53,032 nt of DNA, taken from assembly GCA_002281755.1 (NCBI GenBank), contig NCHB01000028.1, forward strand, positions 1-53,032, given 5' to 3'. This DNA comes from Sulfurovum sp. 16-42-52 (GTDB taxonomy: Bacteria > Campylobacterota > Campylobacteria > Campylobacterales > Sulfurovaceae). Both the position numbers and the translations under genes were made by a program. The notes under the pieces were generated by a model. That model saw only the letters and a program-made list of their open reading frames with translations. It ran no database searches and was not told where the DNA came from. How positions within the stretch are numbered: the first letter of the stretch is position 1; every line of letters begins with the position of its first letter. Positions 50,333-53,032 of the stretch are shown here, one piece after another.

Positions 50333-51858
50333 GATATTCAAGATTATTACTTCCTACCACCAAAGAGACACCAAACGATGCAAGTTTGGCAAGCCATATC
50401 TACCTTATAAGAGCAGGGCTCATACAGTCTGTGGGCGGAAGCGGTCTTTACAATTTTTTGCCTTTGGGTAAAAAGATACTGGATAAGGTGCGAGCTGTAG
50501 TGAAAGAAGAGCTGGACAAAGCAGGGTGTCAAGAGGTGAGCCTTTCGTTTGTCACCCCGTCGGCATTGTGGGATGAGAGCGGGCGTTTGGAGAAGTACGG
50601 CAAAGAGTTGTTGCGTTTTAAAGACAGAAAAGACAATGACTTCATCCTGGGACCGACCCATGAAGAGATGATGGTCAATCTTGTGCGCCAAACGGTCAAA
50701 AGCTACAAACAGTTGCCGCTCAATCTTTATCAGATCAACCTCAAGTTTAGAGATGAGATACGACCCCGATTTGGTTTGATGCGCGGACGTGAATTTTTGA
50801 TGAAAGACGGATACAGTTTTCACAGTAGCACAGAAGATATGTTGAGAGAATTTGCTCTGATGGAAGAGACCTACAAAAAGATATTTACCCGTCTTGGGCT
50901 TGAGTTTAGGGTGGTTGAAGCTGATAGTGGTGCTATTGGTGGTTCTGGAAGCAAGGAGTTCATGGTGCTTGCAGACTCAGGCGAAGACACCATCGTCGTG
51001 TGTAACGACTGTGAGTATGGTGCAAACATCGAAGCCGCCACCTGTCAGCCAAAAGTTTACGATACCCATACCGCGTGTAAAACCGTCATCAAAAAAGCAC
51101 TTTACGATGAAGGTAAAAGCCTCTGTGTCGGCTTTGTACTGCCCCAGGATGCCGAACTTCAGGAGACGAAAGCCTGCAACAGTGTCGATGCTAATGATCT
51201 CATCGAGTGCGATACACAGCAGAGTCCAAGCATCGTAGTCATCGAAGAAACGCTGGGTGCTGCAGTTGACCCCAATGCCTTTGATGCGGAAGAGATAAAC
51301 TATGCCGATATCGTTGCGGTACAAGAAGGGGATACCTGTGCGATGTGCGGTGGTGCACTGCGCTACACCAAAGGGATTGAAGCAGGGCATATCTTCCAGC
51401 TGGGTACACGCTATTCTGAACCGATGGGGACACACTTTTTGGATGAAAACGGTAAAACTCAGCCTATGGTTATGGGAACCTACGGCATCGGTGTAAGCCG
51501 TTTGCTAGCAGCCATCATAGAGCAAAATCATGATGATAAGGGGTGTATCTGGACGAAAGAGTCTGCTCCGTTTGCGTTGCAGATTATCATCTCAAACATC
51601 AAAGATGATGCGCAGGTTGCTTTGGGTGAAAAACTGTATGAAGCGATGCTCTCTCTAGGTGTGGATGTCTTGCTTGATGACAGAAAAGACCGTTTTGGTG
51701 CAAAGATGAGTGACTATGAGCTACTGGGTGTACCGCATGCTGTGGTGATTGGCAAAAACCTCTCTGAGGGCAAAGTAGAGTTTGTGACACGCAAAGGGAT
51801 GTCAAGTATAGAAGTGGACGCAGATGGCATTTTAGATTTTTTGCGGGATACCCTTTAA
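50329..51858 (+). CDS. proS: Prolyl-tRNA synthetase with a shortened insertion domain
   Basis: 509 residues against about 565-570 for the usual bacterial form. GTG 50329, with AAGGA 8 nt upstream, overlaps hemA by 4 nt. Class II motifs are intact: motif 2 [21 protein letters not shown], kept partly here as [17 protein letters not shown], and motif 3 [17 protein letters not shown]; the anticodon domain is present. The editing (INS) domain between [13 protein letters not shown] and [12 protein letters not shown] is about 60 residues short, with gaps likely around 51050 and 51220-51280. Aminoacylation should survive; proofreading of alanyl-tRNA may not. Confidence 0.92.
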   Translation: MRYSRLLLPTTKETPNDASLASHIYLIRAGLIQSVGGSGLYNFLPLGKKILDKVRAVVKEELDKAGCQEVSLSFVTPSALWDESGRLEKYGKELLRFKDRKDNDFILGPTHEEMMVNLVRQTVKSYKQLPLNLYQINLKFRDEIRPRFGLMRGREFLMKDGYSFHSSTEDMLREFALMEETYKKIFTRLGLEFRVVEADSGAIGGSGSKEFMVLADSGEDTIVVCNDCEYGANIEAATCQPKVYDTHTACKTVIKKALYDEGKSLCVGFVLPQDAELQETKACNSVDANDLIECDTQQSPSIVVIEETLGAAVDPNAFDAEEINYADIVAVQEGDTCAMCGGALRYTKGIEAGHIFQLGTRYSEPMGTHFLDENGKTQPMVMGTYGIGVSRLLAAIIEQNHDDKGCIWTKESAPFALQIIISNIKDDAQVALGEKLYEAMLSLGVDVLLDDRKDRFGAKMSDYELLGVPHAVVIGKNLSEGKVEFVTRKGMSSIEVDADGILDFLRDTL

Positions 51859-51859
51859 G

Positions 51860-52282
51860 ATGATTGTTTTACTCATTCCATTTTTACTGTTGGAGCTGTA
51901 TCTCTCTTTAAAAACAGGAGAGATGATCGGTTTTTGGTGGTCTGTGGTGTGGATAGTGTCAAGTTTTGCTTTGGGCATGATGCTCTTGCAACACTCACCG
52001 CAAACCATCATGGGCAATATGCAGTCGGTTAAAGCGGGCAAACTGGATCTGAAAAATTTTCAAAATGTCAGTATGGCGTATTTTGTGGCCGCGATACTCT
52101 TGATGATACCGGGCGTTCTTTCTGATATTTTGGGCTTGGCGGCACTTTTGTATGTGCTTTATTTACAATTTGTGGCTAAAATAACACCCGAACACACAAC
52201 TCAATTTACAAAACAAGGAGATGAACATGTCATTGATGTCGAAATTATTGATGAGTACAGTCGCACTGACAAGCATTCTTAG
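51860..52282 (+). CDS. FxsA-family membrane protein
   Basis: 140 residues with about three hydrophobic segments (IVLLIPFLLLELYLSL, SVVWIVSSFALGMMLL, VAAILLMIPGVLSDILGLAA). PGVLSDILG matches the conserved FxsA block (phage T7 exclusion suppressor family). It starts one base after the proS stop without a clear ribosome site. It overlaps the next gene by 56 nt. Confidence 0.8.
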   Translation: MIVLLIPFLLLELYLSLKTGEMIGFWWSVVWIVSSFALGMMLLQHSPQTIMGNMQSVKAGKLDLKNFQNVSMAYFVAAILLMIPGVLSDILGLAALLYVLYLQFVAKITPEHTTQFTKQGDEHVIDVEIIDEYSRTDKHS

Positions 52283-53032
52283 TGCAAACACACAGCCCGA
52301 TAACAAAGCGTTGGTCAAATATGTCAAACGTTCAGTGGTAAAAAACCCTGAAGTGATTGTCAAGGGGGTGACGGTTCTTGAGTCTAAAACGGACGAAAGA
52401 TTGCCAGGCTGGACGATTTTGATGACAACGATGGATGTCGAGTATCAGAAAAAAGAGATGCATGCACCTGAGATGATGTTTGTCAAAGATGGTTTGATCA
52501 CAGGACATCTAACTGATATTAAAACAGGCAATGACTACCGTGAACTCATCAAGCCAACGGTTCCGCAAAGCTATTATGATGAGGCGCATCTGCTTTTTGG
52601 CAACAAAGATGCTGCGCATAAAATTTTGATCTTCTCTGACCCTATGTGTCCGTTTTGTCAAGAGACGGTACCAGGTATCTTCACAGCAGCCAAAGAAAAC
52701 CCGACTCAAATGGCAGTCTACTATTACCACTTGCCGCTTTTGCGCATCCACCCTGTCTCAGATGTGTTGACACGCGTGATGCATGTAGCCCAGCATGAAG
52801 GTAAAGCAGATGTCGTTGAAAAGATCTATGCACTCAAGATTGACGCAAGAGAGACTGACATGGGCAAGATACTTGAAGCGGTGAAAACCCAAACAGGGTA
52901 TGTTGTAACGCCTGAACAGGTCAATAATCAAGCGGTAAAAGATGCCATTGCAGCAGACCAGAGTGCTGCAGAAAAATTGATGGTAGGCGGTACACCGACG
53001 ATTTACATCGATGGAGAGTGGGACAGAGCGCG
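52227..53032 (+). CDS. DsbC/DsbG-like thiol-disulfide protein, 3' end outside the window
   Basis: At least 268 residues from ATG 52227, with AAGGAG six bases upstream; the frame is still open at the window edge. A signal peptide (SKLLMSTVALTSILSA) is followed by an N-terminal domain (~25-115) and a thioredoxin fold with FSDPMCPFCQETVPGI (CxxC, ~131-146). Near the right edge is VGGTPTIYIDGEWD with the cis-proline. The layout matches periplasmic disulfide isomerases with an N-terminal dimerisation domain. It overlaps fxsA by 56 nt, so expression is linked. Confidence 0.82.
   Translation, partial: MSLMSKLLMSTVALTSILSANTQPDNKALVKYVKRSVVKNPEVIVKGVTVLESKTDERLPGWTILMTTMDVEYQKKEMHAPEMMFVKDGLITGHLTDIKTGNDYRELIKPTVPQSYYDEAHLLFGNKDAAHKILIFSDPMCPFCQETVPGIFTAAKENPTQMAVYYYHLPLLRIHPVSDVLTRVMHVAQHEGKADVVEKIYALKIDARETDMGKILEAVKTQTGYVVTPEQVNNQAVKDAIAADQSAAEKLMVGGTPTIYIDGEWDRA

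Noticed and set aside
1-53032. tRNA, rRNA or CRISPR arrays
   Set aside because: No cloverleaf-like or rRNA sequence and no spaced direct repeats were seen; gaps between genes are all below 300 bases.

Overview
The window is a gene-dense stretch of a chromosome from Campylobacterota (the former Epsilonproteobacteria), probably a free-living Sulfurovum- or Sulfurimonas-like lineage. The evidence is protein content: an HsrA/HP1043-type orphan regulator without a normal phosphoacceptor, a UPF0323 lipoprotein, CmoB, RNase Y, a DUF455 protein, LpxK, and the order ftsA-ftsZ beside a SurA/PpiD-like chaperone and bioA. The assignment is by recognition of families, not by a search. Most genes are packed end to end with 1-50 nt overlaps, and TATAAT-type -10 boxes are common while -35 boxes are often absent.

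Left end (1-5.4 kb): the first 99 bases look like the right end and omega-RNA scaffold of an IS200/IS605 (TnpB) element. Next comes a strong promoter carrying two copies of a palindromic operator, driving a winged-helix regulator and an overlapping nucleotidyltransferase (a toxin-antitoxin-like pair). A signalling block follows: a GAF protein, a GAF/HD-GYP phosphodiesterase, a class II-type metallo-beta-lactamase-fold hydrolase and a DUF3095 protein resembling class III nucleotide cyclases.

5.4-13.5 kb is housekeeping: an AmgK-like kinase, a HlyD-like adaptor, argD, a TolC-like protein, a MidA-like methyltransferase, a lipoprotein, acpS, radA, plsC. 13.5-17.9 kb is an accessory island between plsC and ftsY: an MmeI-type single-chain restriction-modification enzyme, a DUF2513 protein, a MazF-type pair and a RelE-type pair, each pair with its own promoter. 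17.9-34 kb returns to core genes (ftsY, a thioredoxin lipoprotein, folate cyclo-ligase, rny, a cyclophilin, cmoB, hsrA, thioesterase, lpxK, argB, thrC, a LysM/3D protein, an ABC-F ATPase, an M48 peptidase). A third type II pair (ParE-like) sits at 34.0-34.5 kb before prmC, a DUF4149 protein, a DNA glycosylase and apaH.

37-53 kb holds a coupled UPF0323 lipoprotein and GspS/YgiC-like ATP-grasp ligase, division genes (ftsZ, ftsA, rsmH, an ftsL-like gene), a periplasmic chaperone, bioA, a Sel1 protein, a polyprenyl synthase, hemA, proS, an fxsA-like gene and a truncated thiol-disulfide protein at the right edge. This section has a striking anomaly: ftsA lacks two internal segments and is out of frame at both, the polyprenyl synthase lacks its N-terminal segment at a frame-breaking junction, bioA lacks an in-frame segment of about 40 residues, and proS has a shortened insertion domain. 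Either the assembly lost short stretches here or these genes have really decayed.

Best candidates for something undescribed: the lipoprotein/ATP-grasp pair whose lipoprotein ends in Gly-Gly; the operator-controlled HTH/nucleotidyltransferase module; the DUF3095-centred signalling block; a small membrane-anchored Cys-repeat protein; and a folded leader RNA before rsmH.
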